64,000 bases of DNA from positions 1,798,001 through 1,862,000 of the forward strand of contig NZ_JAUCES010000005.1 of assembly GCF_030348825.1 (NCBI RefSeq), written 5' to 3'. Below the pieces are notes generated by a model. It did not search any database. It saw nothing but the letters and a program-made list of their open reading frames with translations, and was not told the DNA's origin. A program made the position numbers and the translations under genes. Shown one piece after another: positions 25,541-35,374 of the stretch (the stretch's first letter is position 1; each line of letters begins with the position of its first letter). The DNA comes from Fictibacillus sp. b24. GTDB lineage: Bacteria; Bacillota; Bacilli; Bacillales; Fictibacillaceae.

Positions 25541-28500
25541 GTCATCAATCGAACAGCAACTGAAGTTAAAGATTTTAGTCATGGATGGAGCTATGGGAAC
25601 GATGCTTCAAGAAGCAAAACTTACACCAGAAGATTTTGGCGGTGAAGAATATGACGGCTGTAATGAGTATTTAAATGTAACAAGACCTGATGTTATCCTG
25701 TCCATTCACCATAAATACCTTGAATCAGGTGCTGACATTATCGAAACCAATACATTCGGTGGAACGAATCTTGTGCTCGATGAATACAAACTGGGACATC
25801 GAGCTTATGAGATCAATAAGCTTGGAGCTTCCATTGCCAGAAAAGCAGCTAATGCTGTTTCAACAAAGGAATGGCCGCGTTTTGTTGCGGGCTCACTCGG
25901 TCCAACAACAAAAACGCTCAGTGTTACAGGGGGTACTACGTTCGATGCTTTACGTGAATCATATGCTGAACAAGCAAGAGGGTTGATTGATGGCGGTGCG
26001 GATCTGCTTCTTTTGGAAACAAGCCAAGATATGTTGAATGTAAAAGCGGGCTATCTAGGGATAGAGAAAGCAATGAAACAAACAGGCAAAGAGATTCCCC
26101 TCATGGTGTCTGGAACGATCGAGCCGATGGGAACTACGCTTGCGGGTCAGTCGATTGAAGCTTTTTATATATCGTTAAAGCATATGAAACCAATTGCAGT
26201 GGGATTAAACTGTGCAACAGGTCCTGAATTCATGCAGGATCACATCCGTTCCTTATCTCATTTGTCTTCAACAGCAGTAAGCTGTTATCCTAACGCCGGA
26301 CTTCCTGATGAAGAAGGAAACTATCATGAAACACCAGAATCTCTTGCTGCTAAACTATCTGGATTCGCGGAAAAAGGGTGGCTGAACATTGTTGGCGGCT
26401 GCTGTGGAACGACGCCAGCTCATATAGAAGCACTTGCAAAAGTAATGAAAAACTATTCCCCGCGACAGGTGCAAGTAAACGAAACACATATGGTTTCTGG
26501 AATCGAACCTTTTATATATGATGATCCAACGTTAAGACCGATCATGGTTGGAGAAAGAACAAATGTGATCGGTTCCCGGAAGTTTAAACGTCTCATTGCT
26601 GAAGGGAAGTTTGAAGAAGCTGCTGAAATTGCAAGAGCTCAAGTAAAAGGGGGCGCTCATGTACTCGATGTTTGTTTAGCTGACCCTGACCGCGATGAGT
26701 TAAGTGATATGGAAGAGTTTATGAAAGAAGCGGTTAAGAAAGTGAAGATTCCTTTTGTCATCGATTCAACGGATGAAGACGTATTAGAACTCGCCCTAAA
26801 ATATTCACAAGGAAAAGCCATCATTAATTCCATTAACTTAGAAGACGGTGAAGAACGATTTGAAAAGGTGATCCCGCTTCTTCATAAATATGGAGCGGCA
26901 GTAGTTGTCGGAACGATCGATGAAACAGGCATGGGTGTATCTGCACAGCGAAAACTGGAAATCGCAAAGAGATCGTATGACCTTTTAGTTGATAAATATA
27001 ACGTTTCTCCTTCAGACATCCTATTTGATCCACTCGTTTTCCCAGTTGGAACAGGTGATGAGCAATATATCGGATCGGCGAATGCCACTGTTGAAGGCAT
27101 ACGCTCCATTAAGAAACATTTTCCAGAGTGCTTAACCATTCTAGGAGTCAGCAATGTCTCGTTTGGCTTGCCTCCTGTAGGGCGTGAAGTGTTAAATGCC
27201 GTATACCTTTATCATTGCACACAAGCGGGACTGGATTATGCCATTGTAAATACAGAAAAGTTAGAGCGTTTTGCTTCAATCGCCCCTAACGAGATTGAGA
27301 TGGCAGAAAATCTATTATTCCGTACAACTGAAGAAGCTTTATCTCTTTTTACTGACTTTTATAGAGGAAAGAAGAAAGAAATCAAATCAAAACTGCCGGA
27401 TATGAGCTTAGAAGAACGGCTTCAATATTACATTTTAGAAGGAACAAAAGAAGGATTACTTTCTGATTTAGAATGGGCTTTAGAAAAATATCCAACACCT
27501 TTAGCCATCATTAATGGGCCGTTGATGGATGGAATGAAAGAAGTAGGACGCCTATTTAACGAGAATCAGTTAATCGTTGCAGAAGTCCTTCAAAGTGCAG
27601 AGGTAATGAAAGCATCTGTAGCTTACTTAGAGCCTCACATGGAAACAAGTGATGAGTCTGCATCAAAAGGAAAAGTACTGCTCGCCACCGTTAAAGGAGA
27701 CGTTCATGATATCGGCAAAAACCTGGTAGACATCATATTAAGCAACAATGGGTTTAAGGTAGTCGATCTAGGCATTAAAGTAACATCACAAACTTTAATC
27801 GAAGCAGTTAAAAAAGAAAAACCAAACATTATCGGACTCTCTGGTTTGCTAGTAAAATCCGCTCAGCAGATGGTCTTAACAGCAAATGACATGCGTGAAG
27901 CGAATATATCAACACCTATACTTGTTGGAGGTGCAGCACTATCAAGGAAGTTCACTGATACAAAGATATCTAAAGAATACGAAGGAATGGTACTTTACGC
28001 GAAGGATGCAATGGAAGGACTTTCAATTGCAAACCAAATTCAAACACCAGAAGATTACGATAAACTGGCTGTCGAACTTCAAGAAAGGAAAAAAAGAGTC
28101 GTGTCTGATGCAGAAAGTTATGAAGGTTCTTCCTCTGTTGCAACAGCTGTAAGGATCCGGTCAAAAGTATCTCAGACTGCTCCAGTTTTCGTTCCGATCG
28201 ATACCAAAAGACATATTCTAAGAAATTACTCATTGTCTCACATTCAGCCATATATCAATTTACAGATGCTATTAGGACATCATTTAGGTATTAAAGGGAA
28301 AATATCACGATTGCTCCAAGAAAGAGATGAGAAAACCCTTCAAATTAAATCAGTTGTAGACGCACTGTTAATAGAGGCGAAGGAAAAGAATTTAATCACT
28401 CCTTCAGCGATGTATCAATTCTTTCCAGCGCAAAGTGATGGGGATTCTGTACTCATTTATGATCCTTTTGATCATCAAAGAGTTATTGAGACTTTTGATT

Positions 28501-28985
28501 TTCCGAGACAAAACAAAGAACCATATCTTTGTATAGCGGATTACTTAAAATCAAAAGAAAGCGGGGAAATGGATTACGTAGGTTTCTTCTCAGTAACAGC
28601 TGGAACCGGAATACGGGAGCTAGCTTTAGAACTTAAACAGGAAGGCCGTTTTCTTGAAAGCCACGCACTTCAAGCATTAGCTTTAGAAACAGCAGAAGGT
28701 TTTGCAGAATTGGTTCACCAACAGATGCGAGATCGCTGGGGTTTTCCAGATTCAGTTGATTTTACGATGAGAGAACGGTTTTCCGCACGCTATCAAGGGC
28801 AGCGGTTCTCCTTTGGGTATCCGGCATGTCCCGAACTTGAAGATCAGCAAAAGCTATTCAAACTCATCCAGCCTGAGGATATCGGTATTCATTTAACAGA
28901 TGGCTGCATGATGGAACCTGAAGCTTCCGTTTCTGCCATTGTATTTGCACATCCTGAAGCAAGGTATTTTAATGTGTTAAGTTGA
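25533..28985 (+). CDS. metH: Cobalamin-dependent methionine synthase
   Basis: Protein of 1150 residues with the full MetH order. It has a homocysteine domain with zinc ligands Cys227, Cys290 and Cys291 ([10 protein letters not shown]). A methyltetrahydrofolate-binding domain starts at about 335 ([18 protein letters not shown]). The cap is followed by a B12 domain with DVHDIGKN (His725, the cobalt ligand). The activation domain lies from about 890 to the end ([19 protein letters not shown]). It makes methionine from homocysteine and needs B12. It overlaps yitJ by eight bases and shares its S-box. A terminator follows. Confidence 0.97.
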   Translation: MPKSSIEQQLKLKILVMDGAMGTMLQEAKLTPEDFGGEEYDGCNEYLNVTRPDVILSIHHKYLESGADIIETNTFGGTNLVLDEYKLGHRAYEINKLGASIARKAANAVSTKEWPRFVAGSLGPTTKTLSVTGGTTFDALRESYAEQARGLIDGGADLLLLETSQDMLNVKAGYLGIEKAMKQTGKEIPLMVSGTIEPMGTTLAGQSIEAFYISLKHMKPIAVGLNCATGPEFMQDHIRSLSHLSSTAVSCYPNAGLPDEEGNYHETPESLAAKLSGFAEKGWLNIVGGCCGTTPAHIEALAKVMKNYSPRQVQVNETHMVSGIEPFIYDDPTLRPIMVGERTNVIGSRKFKRLIAEGKFEEAAEIARAQVKGGAHVLDVCLADPDRDELSDMEEFMKEAVKKVKIPFVIDSTDEDVLELALKYSQGKAIINSINLEDGEERFEKVIPLLHKYGAAVVVGTIDETGMGVSAQRKLEIAKRSYDLLVDKYNVSPSDILFDPLVFPVGTGDEQYIGSANATVEGIRSIKKHFPECLTILGVSNVSFGLPPVGREVLNAVYLYHCTQAGLDYAIVNTEKLERFASIAPNEIEMAENLLFRTTEEALSLFTDFYRGKKKEIKSKLPDMSLEERLQYYILEGTKEGLLSDLEWALEKYPTPLAIINGPLMDGMKEVGRLFNENQLIVAEVLQSAEVMKASVAYLEPHMETSDESASKGKVLLATVKGDVHDIGKNLVDIILSNNGFKVVDLGIKVTSQTLIEAVKKEKPNIIGLSGLLVKSAQQMVLTANDMREANISTPILVGGAALSRKFTDTKISKEYEGMVLYAKDAMEGLSIANQIQTPEDYDKLAVELQERKKRVVSDAESYEGSSSVATAVRIRSKVSQTAPVFVPIDTKRHILRNYSLSHIQPYINLQMLLGHHLGIKGKISRLLQERDEKTLQIKSVVDALLIEAKEKNLITPSAMYQFFPAQSDGDSVLIYDPFDHQRVIETFDFPRQNKEPYLCIADYLKSKESGEMDYVGFFSVTAGTGIRELALELKQEGRFLESHALQALALETAEGFAELVHQQMRDRWGFPDSVDFTMRERFSARYQGQRFSFGYPACPELEDQQKLFKLIQPEDIGIHLTDGCMMEPEASVSAIVFAHPEARYFNVLS

Positions 28986-28986
28986 A

Positions 28987-29019
28987 CAATAGCACCTGAT
29001 AAAAGGTGCTATTGTTTTT
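28987..29019 (+). terminator. Intrinsic terminator after metH
   Basis: Perfect 11-base stem CAATAGCACCT / AGGTGCTATTG followed by TTTTT. Confidence 0.9.
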
Positions 29020-29131
29020 CCTTGAATTTTAGGGTATGTTTCTAATGTTTTTAAAATTTTCATACAATTAAGATAATTTGTTTTGAATCCATTTCTTTAT
29101 CCTATATGATGATAAAAAGAGAGGAGGAGTT

Positions 29132-30322
29132 ATGTTTATGAAGAACATAGACTTTTATCTGCCTACCATCATACGAGCTGGAAATGGTGAATTTAAAAAA
29201 ATGGGGATACACTTAAAAGAAGTTTTAGAGGGAAATCGAATCTTTATCGTGACAGACCCTGGTATTGAGCAAACGGGGTTCGTAAATCAAGCTATTCAAA
29301 TGTTAGAAAAGCAAGGATTTGAAACCCGAAAGTTTAATAAAGTAAAACCAAATCCGCGTGATATCGATTGTAAAAATGGTGGTGAAGATGCGAAAGATTT
29401 TCGTGCGAATGCGATATTGGCATTAGGCGGGGGATCTGTTATCGATTCAGCAAAAGCGATAGCCATTTTACAGTGCCTAGGTGGTGAACCACAGGATTAC
29501 GCTGGGCGAGATAACGTACCTAAAAAAGTAACTCCAATTATTGTTGTACCAACAACTGCAGGAACTGGTGCAGAAGTAACCCGTTCATCGGTTATTACGA
29601 ATACAGCAAAAAAGATAAAATTTACGATTAAGGACGTCAAGATCGCACCCGTTTTAGCGATTGTGGATCCTGAGCTTACCTACGGATTACCTGCTCATTT
29701 AACAGCATCAACAGGAATGGATGCTTTAGTACATGCAATAGAAGCTTTTACTTGTAAACGAAGTAATCCAATCTCAGATGGTCTTTCGTTACAAGCAATG
29801 AAACACATATATCCCTATTTAAGAAAAGCCGTAAATGATGGGAATGATCAAGAAGCCAGGTACAACATGATGGTGGGTTCAACGCTTGCAGGCATGGCTT
29901 TCTCTCATGCTGATGTAGCATCCGTTCATTGCATGGCTGAGGCAATCGGCGGTTTATATGACACTCCACATGGTGTTGCCAATTCTATGTTTTTGCCATA
30001 TATCGTTGAATATAATGCAAAGACGGAACTAGAAAAACACGCAGTAATCGCGAGAACGATTGGAATTGCTTCTCTGGTCGATTCAGATCGTGATGCAACC
30101 GCACGTCTCGTAGATGAAATGAAGCAGCTGGCAGTAGACCTTTCAATTCCAACATTCTCCTCTTTACCTGAAGTGAAACAGGACGATTTCGATTATCTTG
30201 CTGAGTCATCATACTTGAATGGATCCACATCAAGCAATGCGAGAGAAATTACTAAAGAAGACTATCTGGAACTATTTAAAAGGGCATACTCAAATGAACT
30301 TAAAGGGGTTAGCCAGTATTAA
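29132..30322 (+). CDS. Iron-containing alcohol dehydrogenase
   Basis: Group III (Fe-type) NAD(P)-dependent alcohol dehydrogenase of 396 residues. The nucleotide loop is ALGGGSVIDSAKAIA, followed by VPTTAGTGAEVTRSSVI. The metal segment holds DALVHAIEAFTCKRSNPISD and HGVANSMFLPYIVEYN, with the usual Asp and His ligands. Substrate unknown; candidates are butanol-type or methanol-type dehydrogenases. AGGAGG lies immediately upstream of ATG 29132 (ATG 29138 is an equally possible start). It may be co-transcribed with the hydrolase gene 37 bases downstream. Confidence 0.92.
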   Translation: MFMKNIDFYLPTIIRAGNGEFKKMGIHLKEVLEGNRIFIVTDPGIEQTGFVNQAIQMLEKQGFETRKFNKVKPNPRDIDCKNGGEDAKDFRANAILALGGGSVIDSAKAIAILQCLGGEPQDYAGRDNVPKKVTPIIVVPTTAGTGAEVTRSSVITNTAKKIKFTIKDVKIAPVLAIVDPELTYGLPAHLTASTGMDALVHAIEAFTCKRSNPISDGLSLQAMKHIYPYLRKAVNDGNDQEARYNMMVGSTLAGMAFSHADVASVHCMAEAIGGLYDTPHGVANSMFLPYIVEYNAKTELEKHAVIARTIGIASLVDSDRDATARLVDEMKQLAVDLSIPTFSSLPEVKQDDFDYLAESSYLNGSTSSNAREITKEDYLELFKRAYSNELKGVSQY

Positions 30323-30359
30323 TAGATCTGTCCTATATAATGAAAGAAGGTAAGCGGGG

Positions 30360-31178
30360 ATGCTAAAACAAAATGAACAAGCCTTACGAAAGTTGATCTC
30401 TTCAGGAAATGGAACATATGGAGTTTCGATCTATCATTTTGAAATAAAAGAAAGCTTTGAATATCAATCGAATGAGCTGTTTTATTCAGCTAGCATTATC
30501 AAGGTTCCCATTATGGCTGCCGTATTTGCTCATGCTATGAAAGGGAAATGTTCGTTATCTGATAAAGTTCGCGTAAAAGAAGAAGAAATCGTGCCTGGGG
30601 ATGGTATCATAAAGCATTTGACATCTAGTATAGAATGGACCGTTCAGGATTTAATCGTATTAATGATTATTGAAAGTGATAACACGGCGACAAATATATT
30701 GATTGATTTAGTAGGGCAAGATCAGATTAATTCTTATATGAAAGAATGGGGATTCAATCAAAGTCACTTACATCACAAACTACAAATTAAAGCTGCAAGA
30801 GAACCTGGAAAGATGAATGTCGTAACTGCTCATGAAATGAATGAATTTTTGAAGAAAATAGTGGCAGGATCTGTGGTTTCATTGAATTCTTGTAAAAAGA
30901 TGATACATATTATGAAGCAGCAGAAGATGAATGACTTGCTGCCAAGTCTTCTTCCAGAAGCAGACGGTGTAATCGGAATGATTCCGAATTGGGAGTTTGC
31001 TCATAAAACAGGGTATGTACCAGGGATCGAGCATAATGTAGGATTATTTTATCTACCTGGTCAAACCTATGCCGTTTCTGTATTAAGTAACAATGTTCCT
31101 AATCGTGCTGAATCAAGAAGGATTATGGGTGAAATCGGAAAGTTGCTGTATCAGGTTTCTTGTGAATCTAAAACATAA
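30360..31178 (+). CDS. Class A beta-lactamase-fold serine hydrolase without signal peptide
   Basis: Protein of 272 residues with the three active-site elements of the penicillin-recognising fold: SIIK (Ser45-Lys48), SDN (106-108) and HKTG (215-218). The omega-loop region reads REPGKMN and is short; I cannot identify a sure Glu166 equivalent, so efficient beta-lactamase activity is doubtful. There is no N-terminal signal or lipobox, which is unusual for the family and suggests a cytosolic esterase or peptidase, unless a leader was missed. It begins ATG 30360 behind AAGCGGGG. Confidence 0.82.
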   Translation: MLKQNEQALRKLISSGNGTYGVSIYHFEIKESFEYQSNELFYSASIIKVPIMAAVFAHAMKGKCSLSDKVRVKEEEIVPGDGIIKHLTSSIEWTVQDLIVLMIIESDNTATNILIDLVGQDQINSYMKEWGFNQSHLHHKLQIKAAREPGKMNVVTAHEMNEFLKKIVAGSVVSLNSCKKMIHIMKQQKMNDLLPSLLPEADGVIGMIPNWEFAHKTGYVPGIEHNVGLFYLPGQTYAVSVLSNNVPNRAESRRIMGEIGKLLYQVSCESKT

Positions 31179-31179
31179 A

Positions 31180-31217
31180 GAAAGCTAATGGACGTATTCA
31201 ATGTCCATTAGCTTTTT
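31180..31217. terminator. Bidirectional terminator between the beta-lactamase-like and YeeE genes
   Basis: Twelve-base stem AAGCTAATGGAC / GTCCATTAGCTT with T tract on the plus strand and T residues on the minus strand, between convergent genes. Confidence 0.85.
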
Positions 31218-31219
31218 TG

Positions 31220-32479
31220 TTAGCATATTGAATCAGTAGATTTTGGATTACTTAGGCCAAACATAGGTCTCACGAACAGAGCTAAATACGTACCTAACAT
31301 AGCCATAACTGCCCAAACCCAGCCGTGAAGACTAAATGAAGCAATTCCGCTAAAATAAGCACCAATGTTGCAGCCGAATGCCAAGCGAGCACCATAGCCC
31401 ATCAATAATCCACCGATAATTGAAGCGCCAGCAATACCTGGTTTAATCTTTCCTGGTTTAAACGTTCCTTGGAAAGCAGCTGAAATGAATGCACCGAGAA
31501 TAATACCGAAATTCATTACGCTTGTGCCATCCGTTAAAACACTTTTAGAAAGAGCTTCTCCGTTCTTGCCATCAAAGTAACCCCAGGCAGAAACGTCAAC
31601 ACCTGATGCCATCATCACTTTTCCGCCCCATAGCGCAAACGCTGATGTGATACCCCAAGGACTTCCTTTAACCGCTAACGTTAATGCATTTAGCAACGCG
31701 AGCACGATTGCGGCTGTAAATAACGGCCAAGAACCACGAAGTACCTTTTTCCACCCAACGGTAGTCGGCAGCGGCTTCATCATAGGCGGTTTTTTCTTTT
31801 TAGCAATTTGAACGGTAATCCAATAAATCAGAGCAAATAATCCTAATTGAATGACTAACGCACCCATATAGCCGATTCCTGGAATTTGGTTTAATGAAAG
31901 CGGTGGAAGAGAAGGCAATCCCATCCAAAATGTGAAGTGGTAAGCTCCAAGTACAGATCCTGCAATAAATGATATAAGCGTTAATATCATAGATGAAGAT
32001 CCGCCGCCTAAAGAATAAAGCGTTCCTGACGCGCATCCATTTCCAAACTGCATTCCAATACCGAAAAGAAAGGCACCAACTAAAATACTTATACCAACTG
32101 GTGATACATTACCGGTTGGTTCAGCACCAGTAAAGCTAAAACCAGTGTTAAAAATAATAGCAAATAATACGGATGCTACTGCAAGCATCACCATATGTGC
32201 TTGCAGCCCTTGCACATTTCCAACAGAAACGAGCCGTCTAAAAGCTGAAGTGAATCCAAAACGTGCATAAAGCAGTGCACAGCCAAGCATTATTCCTATA
32301 ATAAAGAGAGTTCCTTTAGTCCAGTCAGCAACACTAACGATTGCTGTAAGAAGTAAAATGGCAGCTAATGCGCCTAATGCTACTAATGGTTTTTGCATAG
32401 GACTTAAATCAGTTACTTCAGTAGTTGGCTGGCTTTTATATGATTTGTTCATTTTTGTATTTAAAGCAGATTGAGCCAT
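31220..32479 (-). CDS. YeeE/YedE-family sulfur-compound transporter
   Basis: Membrane protein of 419 residues with about ten helices. The two YeeE-type pore motifs with conserved cysteine are present: QFGNGCASGTLYSLGGGSSS in the first half and LAFGCNIGAYFSGIASFS in the second. Family members take up thiosulfate or other reduced sulfur. The frame is open to 32677, but that runs through the promoter; ATG 32479 behind AAAAGGCGGGA is preferred. No TusA gene is adjacent. A CymR-like sequence overlaps its transcription start, which fits repression when cysteine is ample. Confidence 0.87.
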   Translation of the reverse strand: MAQSALNTKMNKSYKSQPTTEVTDLSPMQKPLVALGALAAILLLTAIVSVADWTKGTLFIIGIMLGCALLYARFGFTSAFRRLVSVGNVQGLQAHMVMLAVASVLFAIIFNTGFSFTGAEPTGNVSPVGISILVGAFLFGIGMQFGNGCASGTLYSLGGGSSSMILTLISFIAGSVLGAYHFTFWMGLPSLPPLSLNQIPGIGYMGALVIQLGLFALIYWITVQIAKKKKPPMMKPLPTTVGWKKVLRGSWPLFTAAIVLALLNALTLAVKGSPWGITSAFALWGGKVMMASGVDVSAWGYFDGKNGEALSKSVLTDGTSVMNFGIILGAFISAAFQGTFKPGKIKPGIAGASIIGGLLMGYGARLAFGCNIGAYFSGIASFSLHGWVWAVMAMLGTYLALFVRPMFGLSNPKSTDSIC

Positions 32480-32506
32480 ACTATCCCGCCTTTTCCTATT
32501 AATTTT

Positions 32507-32553
32507 ATCGGAATTAATGTATAACATTATACTACGAATCGAAAATTGTGCAA
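32507..32553 (-). promoter_or_regulatory. YeeE promoter with CymR-like site
   Basis: Minus-strand TTGCAC (32548-32553), 16-base spacer, TATAAT (32526-32531). Just downstream, on the plus strand, TAATTTTATCGGAATT (ending 32515) contains ATCGGAATT, which fits the ATNGGAATT part of the CymR box as I recall it. Promoter likely; regulator assignment tentative. Confidence 0.5.
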
Positions 32554-32695
32554 ATGATGAAGTTGGAGTACACATTTGAACTTGATAAGAGTGGGTTTGA
32601 AACGTATGGTAGTAAACATTTACACATATACACATAATTAAAAATAGAGTATTTGAGTTTTTGGGATTCAAGAACACAATAAAGTTCTTAGTAAG

Positions 32696-32827
32696 ATGAA
32701 AATAAGTAATTGTATCTGGGAGAATGATTTAAATAAAAAACAGTATGGAGTAAATGAACAAATAACAAAAGCGATTAGTAATTATTACATAAGTAGATCA
32801 GATAATTTAAAGGAAATTTTGAAATGA
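32696..32827 (+). CDS. Doubtful 43-codon open frame
   Basis: ATG 32696 to TGA 32827 translates to 43 residues (begins MKISNCIWENDLNKKQYGV, ends SRSDNLKEILK). The composition is protein-like and mildly basic, but there is no ribosome binding site and I recognise no family. It could be a remnant of a longer gene or chance in AT-rich DNA. Confidence 0.2.
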   Translation: MKISNCIWENDLNKKQYGVNEQITKAISNYYISRSDNLKEILK

Positions 32828-32913
32828 TACATAATCGTTTAAATGATAAATACATATGCGGTTTATAATTTTTAGATAAAAGATAAGTAAAATAATTCGT
32901 TTTTTCATTTTTC

Positions 32914-32948
<35 letters not shown>

Positions 32949-33064
32949 CTTTTCCTTCTATTCTCACATAGCTTCCGAGAATAGATATTATGTCACCTAA
33001 TTATAAATAATAAACTTACTTTATATTTGTGTGCTCTCTCTTTCTTCTTCTTTCGGAGTTATCC

Positions 33065-33100
33065 ATAAAAAAACACAGATCGCTTAATTTCGATCTGTGT
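33065..33100 (-). terminator. Intrinsic terminator after the homing endonuclease gene
   Basis: Perfect ten-base stem ACACAGATCG / CGATCTGTGT with TTTTTTT on the minus strand. Confidence 0.9.
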
Positions 33101-33108
33101 TTGCTTTT

Positions 33109-34080
33109 TTATTTTTTTATCTGCATTACCATCGAGTTAAATCGTCGCTTGAAATCTTCATCTTTATTCAACCAGCGATAAAAAGTTTGTATTTGTATAT
33201 TAGCACTTTTACAGGCTTCAGTTAAATCTGCTTTTAACTTATAATTATCAAGTAATTTTTCTTTTCTTTCTTCTACTGCAGTTTTAGTAATCTTAATTGG
33301 CCGGTCATTTAATTGTTCCGGCGATAGCTTTTCTCTTTTAAATTCTATATGTTTTCTTAATAGATATAAGTTTTTATCCCTATAAATCCAATTTCCAAAG
33401 TTATAAACAGTTTTTCTGCCAGATAGAAATAGCCTATGATACTTTTCCTTACTTACAATAAAAGGTTCGAAAGAGTAAAATTCTAATCTTTTCTTAAAGT
33501 GTTCCATGAATTTTAGTGATCCACCTACAAAAGATACCGTTCTCTTTTCAAAGTTAATATTCCCATCACCATCAAAGTAACCCCTAACAAAATGACTTAA
33601 ATACTCCTCTGGTACATACGGAAACTCAAGTGTTGTTGACTTCTTAGGGATCATTCCATGTAAGTGTATTAAATCTTCTTTCATAATCTTGCTTGAGATG
33701 TTTAATAAATGTACGCCTGTTCGTGGATTTATTATGATTGGATGTTTTGATTGGAGTTCTTTTTTGATGTCTTCGAGGATCTTAGGGTCTTTTTGTGAAA
33801 AACTTATTACTTGTAAATCTTGTGGCATAAATCCATCAGCTGCAAAAAATCCCAAAACATATGCCATGGATGCTGACCACGTCTTGAAATAATTTTCATT
33901 CACCGTATACTTTCTTAACCAACTGCTATGCGGCTGACGATCTACATTATGCTTTTGCAGTACTTTATTGATATATCTGGATGACACATTCGCTTTTATC
34001 GCAATCTCATTGCTGCTCATACCATTGTTAAAACTCTCAATTATTGCAGGGATACTCATGGTGCATTTGCTTTTTCGCAT
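33109..34080 (-). CDS. Free-standing LAGLIDADG endonuclease-like protein
   Basis: Protein of 323 residues with two LAGLIDADG (dodecapeptide) motifs: YVLGFFAADG (residues 74-83) and FVRGYFDGDG (164-173). Each ends in an acidic residue that could bind catalytic metal. An N-terminal helix-turn-helix (MSSNEIAIKANVSSRYINKV) and a C-terminal one (LTEACKSANIQIQTFYRWL) flank the nuclease core. It is not inside an intein or visible intron. The frame opens at 34173, but ATG 34080 behind AGGGAG is preferred, with TATAAT 29 bases upstream of the GGGAG. It may be a mobile homing enzyme or a domesticated regulator (compare WhiA-type proteins). Confidence 0.82.
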   Translation of the reverse strand: MRKSKCTMSIPAIIESFNNGMSSNEIAIKANVSSRYINKVLQKHNVDRQPHSSWLRKYTVNENYFKTWSASMAYVLGFFAADGFMPQDLQVISFSQKDPKILEDIKKELQSKHPIIINPRTGVHLLNISSKIMKEDLIHLHGMIPKKSTTLEFPYVPEEYLSHFVRGYFDGDGNINFEKRTVSFVGGSLKFMEHFKKRLEFYSFEPFIVSKEKYHRLFLSGRKTVYNFGNWIYRDKNLYLLRKHIEFKREKLSPEQLNDRPIKITKTAVEERKEKLLDNYKLKADLTEACKSANIQIQTFYRWLNKDEDFKRRFNSMVMQIKK

Positions 34081-34160
34081 ACCAATCAACTCCCTTACTC
34101 GTATACTTACATTATACCGAACATCTGTTCCTATAGCGAGTTTTTGGCATTTTTCTATAT

Positions 34161-34192
34161 AAAAAAGACGCAACTCACTAAGTGACAGCGCC
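34161..34192 (-). terminator. Intrinsic terminator after the lipase gene
   Basis: Imperfect stem GGCGCTGTCACT / GTGAGTTGCGTC with TTTTTT on the minus strand. It resembles the terminator at 35331-35364. Confidence 0.7.
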
Positions 34193-34225
34193 TTTTATTT
34201 AATACTTTTCTTCATAGTACAACTT

Positions 34226-35098
34226 CTATTTAAAAATACCGACAGCTCTTTGGGGATCTGCGGGCCCTTTGTGTTCAAGTGCATCGAAAACAAAATTAAA
34301 AGCGAGTGGATCTTGAGCAATGTTCTGATGTTCAATTTGATCATATGGATAGTAATCCTGAATCGTTACATTTGTTACATTTTCTTTCTCTCCGTTTAAA
34401 AAAGCTGAAGTAAAAGGAACAACAATCTCATCATTACGTGTTGTGACAACCGTGTATGATACATCTCCTGGTGTTTCGTCCCCTTCATTCAGCGCTAAAA
34501 GAAAATCAGACCCTGCAGCTTGTTGCTGACATGCTTTGCAAGAGGCAAGATCGGCTCCAGTTGATGTAAGCTCCGTAAGACCCGCTACACCTTCTGTTCC
34601 ATGATTAGATGGAACAAGACCAATCAAATCTTCTACCTTTTCGGCTCCACCCAGGTTCTTCATATAATAACGAGGCATCATTCCTCCTTGGCTATGTCCG
34701 ACGATTGATACTTTTTCTGCTCCAGTTAAATTTAAAACGTTATCAATAAAAGTTTTAAGTTCTGCTGCCGAATCCTCGATTGGGCCCGAAGCAGGAACAG
34801 CACCGTTATAACCGTAGTTCAAGGAAAATACACAATATCCTTTTTCTTTTAACAGGGGTGCAAGATTTATAAAGTTTCTTTCCATCGTTTCGAAAGTTCC
34901 CGGTACGAGGACGACAGGTTCAGGGTGCTCTGCAGAAGGCTTACAAGATGAATCATTTGCTCCAGGTGGCGGAATCCCTTGTTCTGTCAGAAATCCATCA
35001 CTTGATGACTCTTGTGCTTTAGCAGTAGTTTGACTTCCACTGATCACGATACCTGAACTTAGTATCAAGGTGTAAAGTATACTTAACCACTTGTTCAC
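34226..35098 (-). CDS. Secreted lipase / alpha-beta hydrolase
   Basis: Secreted hydrolase of 290 residues. A signal peptide is visible (LSILYTLILSSGIVISGSQT, likely cut after AKA near residue 28). The mature part has the lipase oxyanion segment VVLVPGTFETMERNF and the nucleophile elbow VGHSQGGMMPRYYM. The remaining catalytic acid and histidine (around EIVVP and QIEHQNI) are plausible. Similar to the class 2 / Streptomyces-type lipases. It starts with GTG 35098 behind GAGGG. It is preceded by a strong promoter and a leader that contains a terminator-like hairpin. Confidence 0.87.
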   Translation of the reverse strand: MNKWLSILYTLILSSGIVISGSQTTAKAQESSSDGFLTEQGIPPPGANDSSCKPSAEHPEPVVLVPGTFETMERNFINLAPLLKEKGYCVFSLNYGYNGAVPASGPIEDSAAELKTFIDNVLNLTGAEKVSIVGHSQGGMMPRYYMKNLGGAEKVEDLIGLVPSNHGTEGVAGLTELTSTGADLASCKACQQQAAGSDFLLALNEGDETPGDVSYTVVTTRNDEIVVPFTSAFLNGEKENVTNVTIQDYYPYDQIEHQNIAQDPLAFNFVFDALEHKGPADPQRAVGIFK

Positions 35099-35130
35099 TA
35101 CATATCCCTCATTTCTGTTTTTAATTAATA

Positions 35131-35172
35131 AAAAAAGACAGCATAATTCCTCTATAAGGATTTATGCTTGTC
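35131..35172 (-). terminator. Terminator-like hairpin in the lipase leader
   Basis: On the minus strand GACAAGCATAAATCCT pairs with AGGAATTATGCTGTC around a small loop, followed by TTTTTTT. It lies between the lipase promoter and its start codon, so it probably acts as an attenuator rather than ending an upstream gene. Confidence 0.6.
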
Positions 35173-35211
35173 TCCAATTTCCTGCATACTCTAATCATTA
35201 ACTTAAACACC

Positions 35212-35240
35212 ATTAAACTAAAGAGTGTAAGCGTTGTCAA
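35212..35240 (-). promoter_or_regulatory. Promoter upstream of the lipase leader
   Basis: TTGACA (35235-35240), 17-base spacer, TTTAAT (35212-35217) on the minus strand; expected start near 35205, giving a leader of about 107 bases. Confidence 0.65.
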
Positions 35241-35330
35241 CAGCAGAACTAGTTTTACCTATGTAAAAATGCAGGTAACTTATGGCATGATTCTATATGG
35301 CTCTTTTCACTGGATATTGCACTTTTGCAT

Positions 35331-35364
35331 AAAAAGAGACGCTATCACAATGTGACAACGCCTC
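35331..35364 (-). terminator. Intrinsic terminator after the aldehyde dehydrogenase gene
   Basis: Stem GAGGCGTTGTCACA / TGTGATAGCGTCTC with TTTTT on the minus strand. Confidence 0.85.
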
Positions 35365-35374
35365 ATACTTGGAA

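Noticed and set aside
33109-34080. Intein or intron around the LAGLIDADG gene
   Set aside because: No host-gene halves, splice motifs or conserved intron core were visible on either side; the gene has its own start, ribosome binding site and terminator.
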